A stretch of 64,000 nt of DNA, taken from positions 606,269-670,268 of the forward strand of contig NZ_JAKWBN010000001.1 in NCBI RefSeq assembly GCF_022511585.1, written 5' to 3'. A program made the position numbers and the translations under genes. This document shows positions 18,188 through 25,426 of this stretch, piece by piece. Below the pieces are notes generated by a model, which saw only the letters and a list, made by a program, of their open reading frames with translations, had not been told where the DNA came from and ran no database searches. Origin of the DNA: Shimazuella soli. Its GTDB lineage: Bacteria > Bacillota > Bacilli > Thermoactinomycetales > Thermoactinomycetaceae. Numbering within the stretch: position 1 is the stretch's first letter; every line of letters starts with the position of its first letter.

Positions 18188-18230
18188 CCGCGTTTGCAAC
18201 TGATATATAAAATAATTTATATAGCATAGA

Positions 18231-18267
18231 AAAAAGCGGATGTCAGAAGACATTTCCGCTTTTTTAT
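18231..18267. terminator. Bidirectional terminator
   Basis: AAAAAGCGGA..TCCGCTTTTTT with an inner GTC/GAC stem. It serves the convergent genes on both sides. Confidence 0.85.
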
Positions 18268-18668
18268 TAGGAATAAGCCATGATTCGTCCATTGAACAAC
18301 TGCAATTCCCCTTTTAGCTGTTTGGCGATAAACTTTGCATACTCGTTGCCTTTGGCAACATCATGATGAGTGGCATCTTCCGGCAATACGATTTGTACAT
18401 AATATTGCTGAGTATCTTCTTTTTGTCCTACTCCAATCACTATATGGTTGTTGAGATGAGGATCATTTCCTGTTAGAAGCAAATATTTGGTGCCGTCTGT
18501 TTCCTTTTCTTCCATCGTGTAGGGGAAAGCGGCTGCTTCGTAATCCCAAGCGAGCTGTTTTCCTGTATTGCGGGTCATTTCTCGATAATAGTTAAGTGTG
18601 TTTTGGACATCTGCTAGTTCAATCGTTTCAGTACGTCGAATGTAAGCGCTTTTTTTCAAAAAGATCAT
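18267..18668 (-). CDS. Conserved hypothetical protein (DUF1885-like)
   Basis: Soluble protein of 133 residues. The block TLNYYREMTRNTGKQLAWDYEAAAFPY followed by a beta-rich region (YLLLTGNDPHLNNHIVIGVG, YYVQIVLPEDATHHDVAKGNEYAKF) looks like the DUF1885 family of Bacillales, of which a Geobacillus structure exists; the assignment is from memory. The ATG follows an AAGGAT-like site. There is no membrane segment. Function unknown. Confidence 0.65.
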   Translation of the reverse strand: MIFLKKSAYIRRTETIELADVQNTLNYYREMTRNTGKQLAWDYEAAAFPYTMEEKETDGTKYLLLTGNDPHLNNHIVIGVGQKEDTQQYYVQIVLPEDATHHDVAKGNEYAKFIAKQLKGELQLFNGRIMAYS

Positions 18669-18770
18669 CTATCCTTTCTTAAAGGGAATTCATTTACTCC
18701 TCTGAATTGTACCACTTTACCGAATATGATACACTAACCGCTAGCAATGTTAGGAAAGGATTGGGTTTTT

Positions 18771-19208
18771 ATGGATAAATCGGACTTGTTTGATGATCTG
18801 CGGGCGGAAATCGGTTCCGTAGCAGATGGTTGGAAAGGAAATGACACCGTTTTATATGAGGCAGTATGTCAACTTGTCTACGATCAAGTAGATGAATATA
18901 AAAGCGTTTCCATTTATTTGACAAAAGAAGATCACTTTGAACGGAAATTTCATCAAGGCATCGATACGTTGCCGATGAAGATTCCATATGGAGAAACCGT
19001 ACTGAGCATTGCAGCCCTGCGTGGTGGTTTGTCGTCACATACGGATAACACATTTACCCAATTATGTATCCCATTTTATTATGGTCATCATTTGATTGGT
19101 GAGATTGTCATCACAACAGATACAAGGGATGGAGTAGATGATGATGATTACACGTTTTTTAGTGAGATAGCATCTCTGTTGGAAAATAAGTTGCAAAAAT
19201 ATAAATAA
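18771..19208 (+). CDS. GAF-domain protein
   Basis: Protein of 145 residues that fills a single GAF-like domain: an N-terminal helix, then KSVSIYLTKEDHFERKFHQGID, a short acidic loop, TQLCIPFYYGHHLIGEIVITTD and a C-terminal helix DDDDYTFFSEIASLLENKLQ. The ATG at 18771 has an AGGAAAGGA site ten bases upstream, unlike the earlier in-frame ATG at 18747. Stand-alone GAF proteins of this size include free methionine-(R)-sulfoxide reductases, but the catalytic cysteine set is not present, so a small-ligand sensor is more likely. Confidence 0.7.
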   Translation: MDKSDLFDDLRAEIGSVADGWKGNDTVLYEAVCQLVYDQVDEYKSVSIYLTKEDHFERKFHQGIDTLPMKIPYGETVLSIAALRGGLSSHTDNTFTQLCIPFYYGHHLIGEIVITTDTRDGVDDDDYTFFSEIASLLENKLQKYK

Positions 19209-19219
19209 ATGATAGCCTA

Positions 19220-19249
19220 TTGACATAAATAGTATAACACAAATATAAT
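19220..19249 (+). promoter_or_regulatory. Strong SigA promoter of the SR1-like transcript
   Basis: TTGACA at 19220-19225 and TATAAT at 19244-19249, both perfect, with 18-base spacing, 40 bases before the SR1P start. Confidence 0.85.
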
Positions 19250-19288
19250 AAAGGCACATACTAATACGACGGAGAGGAAGATGGGTAA

Positions 19289-19402
19289 ATGGAAACCATC
19301 GTCTGCCAAACTTGTGAAGAAATTATTGCCTTTCAAGAAGCTGATAAAGTAGGTACGTTATACGGTACTTGTGATCATTGTCATGAGGATCATCAAGAAT
19401 AA
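19289..19402 (+). CDS. sr1P: GapA-binding peptide SR1P (dual-function SR1 RNA)
   Basis: A 37-residue peptide beginning METIVCQTCE and ending in a CDHCHE motif, with LYGTC in the middle. Two Cys-x-x-Cys pairs suggest a zinc-binding fold. It matches the SR1P family of Bacillales, which binds glyceraldehyde-3-phosphate dehydrogenase GapA and promotes RNase J1 activity; the RNA that encodes it (SR1) also acts as an antisense regulator in B. subtilis. GGAGAGGAAG precedes the ATG. Its place next to and convergent with speA is the same as in B. subtilis, which supports the call. Confidence 0.85.
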   Translation: METIVCQTCEEIIAFQEADKVGTLYGTCDHCHEDHQE

Positions 19403-19419
19403 AGTAATAGGTTATACTC

Positions 19420-19443
19420 GTCCACCAATAGCGGACTTTTTTT
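19420..19443 (+). terminator. SR1 terminator
   Basis: GTCC/GGAC stem followed by seven T residues just after the SR1P stop codon. Confidence 0.65.
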
Positions 19444-19452
19444 AAAAGTAAC

Positions 19453-19486
19453 AAAAAGCCTGATATCACAGTGTATCAGGCTTTTT
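19453..19486 (-). terminator. speA terminator (bidirectional)
   Basis: A 13-base perfect stem (19453-19465 with 19474-19486) bounded by A and T runs, ten bases after the speA stop. Confidence 0.85.
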
Positions 19487-19495
19487 GCTTTATAT

Positions 19496-20986
19496 TTAAT
19501 CTCGATGAACACGTCTTGTCCAATGGGAACGAATCACGCGGACGTTTTCCACAGAAGGGTCTTCGGTGCCTTGGACAATCAGTCCAGCTGCTTTGTTTTT
19601 TTCGATATAAGCGATATTTTCCTCGGTAATCCGTTCACCTGGCAGTAAGATAGGGATTCCTGGCGGGTACATAAAAATAAACTCTGCGATAATCCTTCCA
19701 GCGGCTTGTTGGAAAGGAATCGATTCGGATTCACTGTAAAATGCGGTACGCGGATTGAGTACGAGCTCTGGTATATCAGGCAGTGAGATCGATTCTTTTT
19801 CAGTCCACGTTTTCCCTGCAAAAGTAGTTGCTAGATCTCGGAGCCCATTTAGTAACTTCCTAATGGTTTCTTCTGTATCCCCTAGTGTTACCAGACAGAG
19901 AATGTTATACAAATCGCTCATTTCTGCCTCAATCTGATGATGCTCTCGTAACCAATCACTAGCCTCATGCCCGCTGATGCCGAGTTTTCCCACATGGATT
20001 AGTAGTTTGCTTTCATCTAAGTCATATCGGGCATCCGTACCTAACCACTCTCGGCCAACACAGATAAGTCCAGTAATCTCATTGATTTGTTCACGTGCAT
20101 CTCTTGCCAATTTCAGCGTATGAGTGAGTGCTGCTTCTCCATGAATGGCCAAATACCTGCGAGCAGTGTCTAATGAAGCTAATAAGATATAAGACGTAGA
20201 TGTAGTTGTCAGCATACTCATTATTGCTTGTATATGCTGAGGATCAACCAAGTTCCCTTGCATATTCAATACGGAACTTTGCGTGAGTGAACCTCCTAGT
20301 TTATGAACACTAGTCGCTGCCAAATCTGCTCCAGCATCCATTGCTGAAATCGGAAGTTCGGAGTGAAAATGCGTGTGAACCCCATGTGCTTCGTCTACCA
20401 AAACCGGAATGTTGTGTGCATGTGCAATTTGGACAATTTCTCGTAAATTACTAGTAAAGCCGAAATACGTAGGATTGATCACCAAGACTGCCTTAGCGTC
20501 AGGATGTTGCTCGATTGCTTCTGCGACTTGCATTGGAGTGATTCCATGTGCAATTCCGAGCATCGGGTCTAACTCTGGGTGAATAAAGATTGGGTTGCAG
20601 TCGGCAAATACAATAGCGGAGAGTACCGATTTATGGACGGTGCGTGGAACGATGATTTTATCTCCAGGTTTACAGGTGGCAAGGATCATCGCCATGATGG
20701 CACCGCTGGTTCCCTGTACAGAAAAAAAAGTCCGATCTGCGCCAAATGCTTCAGCTGCTAGTTTTTGGGCTTGATCAATGATTCCTTGCGGCTGGTGTAA
20801 GTCGTCCAATGGTTCAATATTTATTAAATCGATGGATAAAGCATTCATTCCCATAAACTCACGAAATTCTGCATCCATGCCTTGGCCTTTTTTATGTCCA
20901 GGTATATGAAAAGGTAATGGATTGGAATCGGCATATTTTTTCAATTTGGTAAAAAGTGGGGTGCTGTTCTGGTTGGATTGCTTCAT
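19496..20986 (-). CDS. speA: Orn/Lys/Arg decarboxylase, probable arginine decarboxylase SpeA
   Basis: PLP-dependent fold type I decarboxylase of the Bacillus SpeA/YaaO type (496 residues), without the long N-terminal wing of enterobacterial enzymes. Motifs: PFHIPGHKKGQGMD at the N-terminus, SVQGTSGA near 90, DEAHGVH near 195, and the Schiff-base lysine in TSVHKLGGSLTQSS near 230. A C-terminal domain includes YPPGIPILLPGE. Arginine decarboxylation gives agmatine, the first step to spermidine. A lysine decarboxylase role cannot be excluded from sequence, but SR1 next door favours speA. Confidence 0.88.
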   Translation of the reverse strand: MKQSNQNSTPLFTKLKKYADSNPLPFHIPGHKKGQGMDAEFREFMGMNALSIDLINIEPLDDLHQPQGIIDQAQKLAAEAFGADRTFFSVQGTSGAIMAMILATCKPGDKIIVPRTVHKSVLSAIVFADCNPIFIHPELDPMLGIAHGITPMQVAEAIEQHPDAKAVLVINPTYFGFTSNLREIVQIAHAHNIPVLVDEAHGVHTHFHSELPISAMDAGADLAATSVHKLGGSLTQSSVLNMQGNLVDPQHIQAIMSMLTTTSTSYILLASLDTARRYLAIHGEAALTHTLKLARDAREQINEITGLICVGREWLGTDARYDLDESKLLIHVGKLGISGHEASDWLREHHQIEAEMSDLYNILCLVTLGDTEETIRKLLNGLRDLATTFAGKTWTEKESISLPDIPELVLNPRTAFYSESESIPFQQAAGRIIAEFIFMYPPGIPILLPGERITEENIAYIEKNKAAGLIVQGTEDPSVENVRVIRSHWTRRVHRD

Positions 20987-21087
20987 TATTTTTTCGGCCC
21001 TGCTTTCTACTCGTAATCACAAAACAAGCCTATTGTACAAGAAATACACATGTAGGTAAATGATAATTATAAGATATTTATGTATTT

Positions 21088-21714
21088 TTATTCGAACGAC
21101 AAATGATAAAGAGGTAGAAGCTGATCAAACGTCTTTTCTATTTTCTTTTGCAGGACATTGCCATTAAGACTTACTGCTTCTTTACGGGGGATTAGCATAC
21201 CACAGAGAAATTCTGCTTTCTTTACGGTAGCTAACCGTTTCATGATCGATTCCCAATTCTCCTTATCCAATGTTTTAACTAGCGTAACATCTGGAATCGT
21301 GTGATCGAGGGAAATGTAGAAGTCTTTTGGTATTTGATTGCTATATTTTTGTACGTTTTTCAAGAAGTTGTTCGCAAATTGTTGCTTTTGTTCACATTCA
21401 TAGATTAACGCGAACCAAGCAAAGACAAATGTATCCCGTAAACCTAATTGAAAATGAGGATGAGCTTTGTATCCTCGCTTATTGGTAGCCCAAGCGACCC
21501 ATGTTTCCTCTGGTGGATTTACAGTTCTTCTGGCATGTCTTGCAATATGGGTGTAGACTGTATCTCCTAATTTGTTAGTCAAATGGGCAGAGACATGTTC
21601 TCCTATAGTTGAAAATTTCGGTTGAATTTCTCTTTGTAGCGCCTCCATTCTTGTCTCCAACCCATCAATCGCAAACACATGAAAATCTTGTTCTGTAAAA
21701 GTAGGGAATACCAT
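21088..21714 (-). CDS. yktB: YktB family protein (DUF1054)
   Basis: Cytoplasmic protein of 208 residues that matches the YktB/UPF0637 family of Bacillales: FTEQDFHVFAIDGLETRMEAL at the start, ARHARRTVNPPEETWVAWATNKRGYKAHPHFQLGL in the middle and a C-terminal LPLYHL. Its length is normal for the family. The molecular function is unknown. A typical SD is weakly visible upstream of the ATG. It stands alone between speA and a small plus-strand gene. Confidence 0.85.
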   Translation of the reverse strand: MVFPTFTEQDFHVFAIDGLETRMEALQREIQPKFSTIGEHVSAHLTNKLGDTVYTHIARHARRTVNPPEETWVAWATNKRGYKAHPHFQLGLRDTFVFAWFALIYECEQKQQFANNFLKNVQKYSNQIPKDFYISLDHTIPDVTLVKTLDKENWESIMKRLATVKKAEFLCGMLIPRKEAVSLNGNVLQKKIEKTFDQLLPLYHLSFE

Positions 21715-21949
21715 GATCCATCTATCCTTTCTTTTTATCTTCTTTAGTATGTAGAAAGAATTAAATTTTACTATTTTCTTGTCTTCTTCTCATCAAATAC
21801 CGTTACCTTCTTGCTATCCATTCATATACTAATTTAATCTCCAAAAAGGACTGGCTCCATGTGTTTATTTCAAATGAGCTCGGGGCATCCTGTTATCAAG
21901 TGGTGGAGTTGCCACTTGTTAGTAAAATGAAAAGGGGTGCAGTGGTTAC

Positions 21950-22141
21950 ATGGAAGATGTCATTCGAGCTTTCAAGTGCCGAGATCCGGAGAAACGAATT
22001 CCCGTATTACGTATGGAACTGGATTATGAGCTGTCCCTGTTGTACGAAGCAATGCTAGAAAATAGCGTACACAAAATAGATCAATGTAAAAAAAGATTGC
22101 AAGAAATACGCCGTGAAATGTTGATGTTAGAAGCATTGTAA
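21950..22141 (+). CDS. Small helical protein
   Basis: A 63-residue protein that I cannot assign. It is almost entirely helical, with an acidic/basic amphipathic C-terminal half (IDQCKKRLQEIRREMLMLEAL). An AGGGG site lies about 11 bases before the ATG, and a terminator hairpin follows immediately, which supports a real gene. A short hairpin (CAAGTGG/CCACTTG, about 21898-21919) lies in the leader. It lacks the SQELD motif of Spo0E-type phosphatases. Confidence 0.55.
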   Translation: MEDVIRAFKCRDPEKRIPVLRMELDYELSLLYEAMLENSVHKIDQCKKRLQEIRREMLMLEAL

Positions 22142-22150
22142 AAACCCTGA

Positions 22151-22184
22151 AAAACCGCTACTCTCGATTAGTAGTGGTTTTTCT
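22151..22184 (+). terminator. Terminator
   Basis: AAAACCGCTACT pairs with AGTAGTGGTTTTT (one G-T wobble) and ends in T residues. Confidence 0.8.
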
Positions 22185-22253
22185 AATTTATAAGAAGCTA
22201 ATAATCTCATTATGGCATATATTGAATTCAAGGAAAAACAAGGGGGTATGGGT

Positions 22254-22979
22254 ATGGCAGTTCAAATTTTTGCTCACCGCGGTTATTCGGGAAGAGCGAT
22301 GGAGAATAGCTTGACGGCTTTTCGAATGGCAAAGGAAGCAAAGGTAGATGGAGTTGAATTGGATGTTCATCTTACCCTTGATAGGGAAGTAGTCGTTATC
22401 CATGATGAAAGGTTGGATCGCACGACTACTGGAACAGGTTGGATCGGTCAATTATCTTATGATCAAATCTCCCAGCATTCTTTACTCACTTTGCCAAATG
22501 AAACAGTTCCAAAACTCTCCGATGTTTTGGAATTATTTTTCGATACATCTATTGTGGTGAATATCGAGTTGAAAAATCAATATATTCGCTATCCTCAATT
22601 GGCAGAAGAGGTAGTAAATTTAGTAGAGTATTATGGGATGCAGCAAAGGGTTATTGTATCTTCTTTTTATCATCCATGCTTAATAGAACTAAAAAAGTAC
22701 AGACCGTCATGGAATATTGCTTTTTTGCTCGATTGTGCCCTTTATGAACCTTGGAAGTATGCGAAATCCTTGGATATCCACCAATTACACCTTCATTATA
22801 CCGCTATTGATCAGCAACTCTATTCTGCATGTAAAAACAATGGTGTCGTAATCAGAGCTTATACGGTAAATGAAGAAAAAGAGATGTTTCGACTAGCATC
22901 GATCGGGATAGAAGCAATGATTACCAATTATCCGGGTAGATTGCGCCGAGTAATTGATCACATAGATATGGAATGTTAG
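22254..22979 (+). CDS. Glycerophosphodiester phosphodiesterase
   Basis: Cytoplasmic GDPD-family enzyme of 241 residues that hydrolyses glycerophosphodiesters to glycerol-3-phosphate and an alcohol. The motifs are complete: FAHRGYSG with catalytic His and Arg, ENSLTAF, DGVELDVHLTLD with the metal-binding acidic pair, and VVIHDERLDRTT with the second His. There is no signal peptide. I use the ATG at 22254, seven bases after AAGGGGG; an ATG at 22248 is too close to the site. Confidence 0.93.
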   Translation: MAVQIFAHRGYSGRAMENSLTAFRMAKEAKVDGVELDVHLTLDREVVVIHDERLDRTTTGTGWIGQLSYDQISQHSLLTLPNETVPKLSDVLELFFDTSIVVNIELKNQYIRYPQLAEEVVNLVEYYGMQQRVIVSSFYHPCLIELKKYRPSWNIAFLLDCALYEPWKYAKSLDIHQLHLHYTAIDQQLYSACKNNGVVIRAYTVNEEKEMFRLASIGIEAMITNYPGRLRRVIDHIDMEC

Positions 22980-23027
22980 AGTAGAAATGATGGTGTAGTA
23001 TGGATAGACAAGGGAGTGTCGTTCACA

Positions 23028-23294
23028 TTGTTTAACTGGATTTCTGAAGTCCCTCCATGGACGTTATACTTTATTATTTTGATCCTTAGTGTTGTGATTT
23101 ATAAGGTAGCATTTGCTAGAAAATTACCACCTTTAAAATCACTCGTCATTTATTTTGTATTAGCAATAGGATGTGTGCTATTTTGGATCATGCAATTAGC
23201 ACAATTTCCTATGATTCAGGCATTATTGATTACAGTAGCAATAATTGTTGTGACCCGTTTTCGACTTTGGTATAGTAAAAAACAGGCAAAATAG
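23028..23294 (+). CDS. ylaH: YlaH-like membrane protein
   Basis: About 88 residues with two or three membrane helices. The segment IYKVAFARKLPPLKSLVIYFVLAIGCVLFW is the signature of the YlaH family of Bacillales. I favour the TTG at 23028, 11 bases after AAGGGAG; the GTG at 23016 overlaps that site. ylaI and ylaJ lie nearby, as in B. subtilis, although their order and strands are changed. Function unknown. Confidence 0.8.
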   Translation: MFNWISEVPPWTLYFIILILSVVIYKVAFARKLPPLKSLVIYFVLAIGCVLFWIMQLAQFPMIQALLITVAIIVVTRFRLWYSKKQAK

Positions 23295-23316
23295 GGTTAA
23301 AATGGGAGGGTAAGAG

Positions 23317-23595
23317 GTGCAACAAAAAGACGCTCTGTTTAATTGGTTGCAAATCAAAATTGTTTGGGAAGCTAGACCAAGTGATGTATCTGCAAAAGAT
23401 ACAGTGGAATTCTTTCAAACTATGTTGAAAGAAGATCATGAGGTAACGGCTATAGAGATGAAAAAACAAGATCATGCATATCATGTTTCTTATCACCAAA
23501 AAGGGGAAGAGTATACGATCTCTTTCCCTGGAGAATTAGCGGAAAAATTATTAAAGGATATTACAGAAGAGCCCAAATATAATCAATGTCTCTAA
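23317..23595 (+). CDS. Conserved hypothetical small protein
   Basis: A 92-residue soluble protein starting at GTG after GGGAGGG. It has mixed alpha/beta content with EVTAIEMKKQDHAYHVSYHQKGEEYTISFPGE in the middle, which looks like a four-strand sheet. It is 22 bases after ylaH and probably co-transcribed with it. Its stop codon overlaps the stop of the convergent ylaI. I do not recognise a family. Confidence 0.65.
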   Translation: MQQKDALFNWLQIKIVWEARPSDVSAKDTVEFFQTMLKEDHEVTAIEMKKQDHAYHVSYHQKGEEYTISFPGELAEKLLKDITEEPKYNQCL

Positions 23596-23747
23596 GTTTT
23601 TTCCATACGATGCATATTTACTTTTGCCGTAATTCGATCATGACAAGCATCACAGATTTGAATCTTATGGGGATGTTTTATAATTTTTCTGGCTTGTGAT
23701 TTGGTAGGTGTAAATGGTTCATCACAAAGAATACAAATTACTTTCAT
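23592..23747 (-). CDS. ylaI: YlaI-like zinc-ribbon protein (DUF2197)
   Basis: A 51-residue protein with Cys-x-x-Cys near the start (CILC) and Cys-x-x-Cys in ICDACHDRI, forming a small zinc ribbon. The layout MKVICILCDE..IHKIQICDACHDRI-like is that of B. subtilis YlaI. I use the ATG at 23747; the open frame extends to 23783, and an AAAGGAA site sits about 13 bases upstream of the chosen ATG, so an upstream TTG cannot be excluded. Function unknown. Confidence 0.75.
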   Translation of the reverse strand: MKVICILCDEPFTPTKSQARKIIKHPHKIQICDACHDRITAKVNMHRMEKT

Positions 23748-23820
23748 CAGAATCAATAATTCCTTTCTAAGTAAACAGGTCATACATCCTTAAGTATACA
23801 CCAAATTTTTTCATTATAGT

Positions 23821-24105
23821 ATCTCGAGCGAGAAAACCCATGGTTTAATATCGTGGGATGAAAGCGAACGTTGGATAAGAGGAAAGAATTTCCTTCATCT
23901 GTTCAACCTTTAAAAAAAGCAATTTTACAAACAAACATTCGCATGGTAATATATGTCTAGTCGCAGCAGACGAAAACCAAGTTGTTTGCGGCAAAGAAGA
24001 AATTAACAAACGAAAACCGTGGGGAACACGGGGTTAGCTTGGTAATAAAATAGTCATGAGACTATCGTCCCAAGAATCCAACGGTTTTAGCCATGTGGAG
24101 TTGTA
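23821..24105 (+). mobile_element. Decayed IS200/IS605-like element (TnpB type)
   Basis: A 285-base relic. At the left, CCCATGG and TCGTGGG (23838-23856) form a hairpin followed by ATGAAAGCGA, resembling a subterminal hairpin of such elements. A short open frame that may be a transposase remnant follows (23879-24037). The right end has the block AAGAATCCAACGGTTTTAGC and GTGGAGTTG, resembling the common right-end/omega-RNA sequence GAATCCCACGACTTTAG..GTGGGAG of IS605-type TnpB elements. No complete TnpA or TnpB is present. Confidence 0.6.
23879..24037 (+). pseudogene. Possible C-terminal fragment of a TnpB-like protein
   Basis: An open frame of 52 codons without a start codon, ending NKRKPWGTRG and stopping before the right-end hairpin block. 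The position directly in front of an omega-RNA-like end is where tnpB ends in IS605 elements. The usual zinc-ribbon CxxC motifs are not all visible, so the assignment rests on position and is tentative. Confidence 0.35.
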
Positions 24106-24110
24106 AAAAA

Positions 24111-24152
24111 AAGAGAGTAGCAACTTTTCTGTTCTGCTCTCTTAGTTTTTTT
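24111..24152 (+). terminator. Terminator after the IS605-like relic
   Basis: AAGAGAG (24111-24117) and CTCTCTT (24137-24143) with extra inner pairing, then seven T residues. Confidence 0.7.
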
Positions 24153-24315
24153 CAAATATAATTAAAAAGGCACATCAACTGGTTATATAAAGAAGATCGT
24201 AAAAAGTAGTGTATATACGACTTAAGATGGAGAGAAGAATACAACTTATCTCCCAAGCAAATTGTATTGTTTATTTATATAATGGAGATAACGAAAAAGA
24301 AAAGGAGCGGTTACA

Positions 24316-24624
24316 TTGGACACCAAGGGAATAAAAATTTTGGTGCATGCTAGTACATGGTTTGCTCCAATCTTACTCCCATGTATTGTCTTCTTTATCA
24401 TCCAAGATCGATCTGTGAAGCGAATTTCCCTCCAAGCCATATTTTTTCACTTGATCATGGTAGTATTGATTTCTGTATCGTGGTTTTTCTCCTTCATTCT
24501 CATAGGTATACCATTCTTGATTATTTTCGGGCTGATGGCGATTATTTGTCCAATTATGGGTATCATCTATGCAGTGCAAGATCGCCAATACCAATATCCA
24601 ATTGTGAAATGGTTTATCCAGTAA
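24316..24624 (+). CDS. DUF4870-type membrane protein
   Basis: A 102-residue integral membrane protein starting at TTG after AAAGGAGCGG. It has three hydrophobic helices: WFAPILLPCIVFFII, AIFFHLIMVVLISVSWFFSFILIGIPFL and IIFGLMAIICPIMGIIYAV. The pattern (HASTWFAPILLP.. then QAIFFHL.. then a C-terminal YPIVKWF) matches the DUF4870 family, related to the Tic20 fold. Function unknown. It is monocistronic, with a clear terminator. Confidence 0.8.
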   Translation: MDTKGIKILVHASTWFAPILLPCIVFFIIQDRSVKRISLQAIFFHLIMVVLISVSWFFSFILIGIPFLIIFGLMAIICPIMGIIYAVQDRQYQYPIVKWFIQ

Positions 24625-24633
24625 AAGTACAAG

Positions 24634-24670
24634 AAAGGATAGAACTTCATGTTCTATCCTTTCTTTTTTT
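24634..24670 (+). terminator. Terminator
   Basis: AAAGGATAGAAC and GTTCTATCCTTT form a 12-base perfect stem followed by T residues. Confidence 0.88.
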
Positions 24671-24817
24671 TAGGATTCGCATTATATTAATATAAAAAAT
24701 GTTTTTATATTTTATTTGTTTCATTGTCTGTTATACTGCAAATAACATCATTCGGAATCTTAATTTTTATATCGTGGAATTTAATAATGCAGTGGATAGA
24801 CAATGGAGGAAAATAAT

Positions 24818-25405
24818 ATGGTGGAAGCAGATTTAGTGAATCTTTGTAAACTTGGAAATATCCCATCGACCACTTTCTTTCATCAACCGACGAGAAGTGC
24901 AGCCGAAACTCAAGCAGTATTACCAAAAGGATGCCTTGTACAAAAAACCATTACATGCAAGTTAGCTGATAAAACTACAAATAAACTTGTTTTATGGACG
25001 GGTGTTGCTGATTTTCGAATTCATCGTTCTTTACATAGAGAGGCATCTCAATTATTAAATTTAAAACGAATTCGAAGTCATACATTTAATCCGAAAGAGA
25101 TTGAACCCCTACAATTTTATGGTGTTCCAGAAGGAACAGTGAATCCCTTTCTTTCTTATAGCTCACCTGCTACCAGGAATCTCGATGCTATTTTTTTTCT
25201 TCCTTGGCCTAGTGAATGGAATGAAAAATACAAAGTCGCTATTTCATTGTCACTGCAAGAAAGTCTTATCATTTCACTCTCTCATTTAAAGCATTTACTA
25301 TGGGAATACCAGCAACGGATTTTTCCAGATTTACATGTTTTTGAACTTTCAGAGATACCATCTTATATGGCACAAGAAGTAAAAAACAACAACTATCCTA
25401 ACTAA
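24818..25405 (+). CDS. YbaK/ProX-like aminoacyl-tRNA deacylase fold protein
   Basis: A 195-residue protein starting at ATG 24818, after GGAGGA. The layout fits the YbaK/prolyl-tRNA editing fold: an early variable part, a conserved lysine in LVQKTITCKLADK, VLWTGVADFRIHRSL, then LKRIRSHTF and the hallmark GVPEGTVNPF followed by DAIFFLPW. The family hydrolyses mischarged tRNAs or free aminoacyl-nucleotides. Conservation beyond these blocks is low, so it may be a divergent member with another substrate. Confidence 0.55.
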   Translation: MVEADLVNLCKLGNIPSTTFFHQPTRSAAETQAVLPKGCLVQKTITCKLADKTTNKLVLWTGVADFRIHRSLHREASQLLNLKRIRSHTFNPKEIEPLQFYGVPEGTVNPFLSYSSPATRNLDAIFFLPWPSEWNEKYKVAISLSLQESLIISLSHLKHLLWEYQQRIFPDLHVFELSEIPSYMAQEVKNNNYPN

Positions 25406-25420
25406 TGTTGTTGTTTTTTT
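25385..25420. terminator. Bidirectional terminator
   Basis: AACAACAAC and GTTGTTGTTTTTTT pair across the end of the YbaK-like gene, facing the convergent VanY-like gene. Confidence 0.65.
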
Positions 25421-25426
25421 ATTTAT

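Noticed and set aside
17878-18203. G+C-rich island as tmRNA, RNase P RNA, SRP RNA or 6S RNA
   Set aside because: None of the conserved core sequences of these RNAs is visible, while one frame has strong third-position G/C bias and a ribosome site.
17937-18203. Alternative 88-codon frame in the same G+C-rich island
   Set aside because: It lacks a ribosome site and the codon-position bias favours the frame starting at 17908.
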